A model generated the notes under the pieces. The model was not told the DNA's origin, did no database searches, and saw only the letters and a program-made list of their open reading frames with translations. Shown here piece after piece: positions 63,401 to 64,000 of a stretch of 64,000 nucleotides of DNA (the first letter of the stretch is position 1; each line of letters opens with the position of its first letter). Location: NCBI RefSeq assembly GCF_016858305.2, contig NZ_CP074436.1:2872001-2936000 (forward strand), given 5' to 3'. A program made the translations under genes and the position numbers. Source of the stretch: Polaribacter sp. Q13. Its GTDB lineage: Bacteria; Bacteroidota; Bacteroidia; Flavobacteriales; Flavobacteriaceae.

Positions 63401-63588
63401 AAAATTTAGTAAAACTTTTACAAGATGAATTAATTCTTTTAAACGAAAAAGATAAAACATATAAGGATATGAAAACTTTTATTAACCCTAATCATAAAGA
63501 AGAGTTATTAAAGTTTATAACCGAAGGAAAACAAACAAAAAAAATAATTTCTATAATTGAATTAATTTCTAAACTAATGAAAAAATAA
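60493..63588 (+). CDS. Caspase-like protease fused to a NACHT/STAND ATPase
   Basis: 1031 residues. Residues 1-240 are a caspase (C14) domain with His85 (YFSGHGG) and Cys135 in ILSDCCFATS, matching the DxC site of bacterial metacaspases. Residues 240-400 are an uncharacterised linker. A NACHT-type ATPase follows (about 400-720): Walker A VKGTAGIGKTTF with Lys416, Walker B LLLIVDGLEE with Asp493 and a sensor in TKIVITSRT. Residues ~830-910 hold pentapeptide-like strands (FSNITFEKCDFIHYNLF), then a charged helical tail. Bacterial NLR-like proteins of this kind sense phage and activate a toxic effector, here a protease. Defence is inference. No other gene is in the cassette. Confidence 0.85.
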   Translation: MRNHLLLIGIDRYPKFKGEGSLLTTCVKDVQDFKYVLLEKYFFENDFITELINENATSINIQNELENYSQTLNEKDSLIIYFSGHGGLKKSSDRGFWVPSDGHQENTTNWIGNETILNLVSKINSKHIIILSDCCFATSLLLTNPSKSTSIDLDTYSSRWALTSGREVTYCGSKGENSYFGESIIEFLSNAKNDIRLGSIIEFVKTRFDSNLLQKPQGYPLSDQNHKGGEYIFKIKDVKELDNNQFRGYKLFKKIISNYTTSNLIEEIEIYESKANKIGFHLIREEDKVKRSVTFYLYLYEGIIQTKTLEFLKEKHPVIFKNNTIIFIPKEKNQVNFEKRKNNIQSLFKPLNIYYVDEFIEGLIEKYLDDDDEKYLNIKNFIEPNYKSENLNIKKWFEETDSPILVVKGTAGIGKTTFAKYISDEYSQTKRRNVLFIDSFEIQEQLNKQQRTGDKLDLYNLYIASNSSNESSIDKELFSLSMDAGNLLLIVDGLEEIVSRSVYLDIDHFFNSIISSNSGLGNTKIVITSRTFFWDKTNIIDKSIKSIELEPFDIERRDKFFNKSFRPDERKEKKAISISEDFNIPDENNIAYYHPFVLDIIKEIVESDQEVLFSDSSVESNWLNQTNKIDYIIYRICEREEKRVKQIPVDSQILIFNQLAIYNKGFIKEDELKSFVINTLNLKDIDNNTINSLQTHPFLLFTRKTKLFSFKYDFFENYFTSLFLRKMLEIDDEKPIDFDLIKLIGQKLTHGSDTINYIVKNTKNWTEDNILKIRDLIEQTNEYDLDDYKTKRKAISGLFNLALSINIKFFSISREHNTKLLLDLFSVGHNTLNNVKLMYINSLESKVRFNFSNITFEKCDFIHYNLFWECNNNNNTFFYNCNLEGLGKNKKATTIPKVNFINCNNEDNSLDLAYEVNNEIQENTLKKSKLLLESFTRIFYSNGKFKRLTDWIVLEPNKFGKINSFGIDGKNLVKLLQDELILLNEKDKTYKDMKTFINPNHKEELLKFITEGKQTKKIISIIELISKLMKK

Positions 63589-63592
63589 CTAT

Positions 63593-63726
63593 GGCTAACA
63601 CCGTATATAATTTATTGCTGGCTTCTTGCCTACTTTCGAAAGTCCTCGCAGACTTTCTTGGTCGGTAATTATTTACTAAATTAGGTGCTTAAAACACGCA
63701 ACAAACCATATACAACAACGTTGTAA
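63593..63726. other. attC-like hairpin unit, right
   Basis: GGCTAAC (63593-63599), 3 nt, arm 63603-63618 (GTATATAATTTATTGC), a long loop that contains its own hairpin (GAAAGTC/GACTTTC, near 63638-63657), arm 63698-63713 (GCAACAAACCATATAC), 6 nt, then GTTGTAA at 63720-63726. The arms pair at 13 of 16 positions, the rest being T/G wobbles on the bottom strand. It is 134 nt long and uses the same spacings as the left unit. Confidence 0.6.
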
Positions 63727-63803
63727 TTCATTGTTCAGAAAAATTGAAACGCTGAAAAAAAACGAATTAAATTTGTAAAAAAACTGGAAAACACTCAAAT
63801 TCT

Positions 63804-63925
63804 GAATTGAAAATCTTTGTGGAATTCACTCAAGTTTGGAATTTAGCAATGTTGGAAAACTGAATTTTGTGGAACACTCTCTCGCGAATTACAAATCAAC
63901 CGGAATTGAAAATCTTTGCGGAATT
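63804..63925. repeat. Direct repeat of 23 bp in gene-free right end
   Basis: GAATTGAAAATCTTTGTGGA... (63804-63826) recurs at 63903-63925 with one change (C for T). The surrounding 63727-64000 sequence has no gene; it is rich in GGAATT and ACTCAA pieces and looks like decayed repeats or the start of a further cassette. Confidence 0.55.
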
Positions 63926-64000
63926 AAAACGTTGGAATTTACTCAAACTCGAAACCAAAAATGCGGAATTTTCTCACGGTTTTTTTTTAGAAAAAGTGTT

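Overview
The window is AT-rich chromosomal DNA from a member of the Bacteroidota, most likely a marine Flavobacteriaceae of the Polaribacter/Tenacibaculum type. The evidence is the two-gene style FecI/FecR pair, a carboxypeptidase-D-domain TonB-dependent receptor paired with a lipoprotein hydrolase, SufABCD/SufS, a b558-type SdhCAB, head-GIN and DUF4175 proteins, promoters with the Bacteroidota TAnnTTTG -7 box, and start sites without Shine-Dalgarno sequences. No rRNA, tRNA or CRISPR array was seen.

Layout. 1-7.7 kb: a truncated anti-sigma FecR and its ECF sigma factor, succinate dehydrogenase (sdhB, sdhA, sdhC), an AAE-type antiporter and a secreted protein. 7.8-15.6 kb: a minus-strand secondary-metabolite locus (FAD oxidoreductase, methyltransferase, type III polyketide synthase, hotdog dehydratase, ketosynthase, acyl carrier protein, phosphopantetheinyl transferase). 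It has been invaded by a REP-associated tyrosine transposase (RAYT) gene and five 33-bp REP palindromes, and a GNAT pseudogene sits at its head. 15.6-25.5 kb: dinB, then the Fe-S assembly genes sufA-B-C-D and, after two minus-strand genes, sufS. 25.5-37.6 kb: an outer-membrane receptor/GDSL lipoprotein pair, ribF, rpiB, a DnaA-box-rich intergenic region that could be a replication origin, a lipid kinase, rnr, a head-GIN protein and tatA. 37.7-44.6 kb: two paralogous membrane LytTR regulators, YbjQ-like and SPFH proteins, gltX and a secreted beta-barrel-like protein. 44.7-51.3 kb: a giant DUF4175 protein, ybeY, mnmG and a methyltransferase, with three parS-like 16-mers. 51.4-59.7 kb: ordinary small genes, panB, a second ECF sigma factor with a zinc-finger partner, an O-methyltransferase, a second tatA and a PBP4-type peptidase.

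59.7-64 kb is accessory DNA. One long gene encodes a caspase-like protease joined to a NACHT/STAND ATPase, with a pentapeptide-like C-terminal segment. This looks like a bacterial NLR-type anti-phage effector. It lies between two hairpin units of about 130 nt with the same architecture: TAAC, 3 nt, 16-nt arm, loop, 16-nt arm, 6 nt, GTT. The first bases of the interval are the exact inverted complement of the start of the downstream unit, as expected for an integron-type mobile gene cassette with split attC sites. No integrase is in the window. This captured caspase-NACHT cassette is the most interesting feature. Next come the REP/RAYT invasion of the polyketide cluster and the paired origin-like signals (DnaA boxes near 32.5 kb, parS-like sites at 45.9-50.4 kb).
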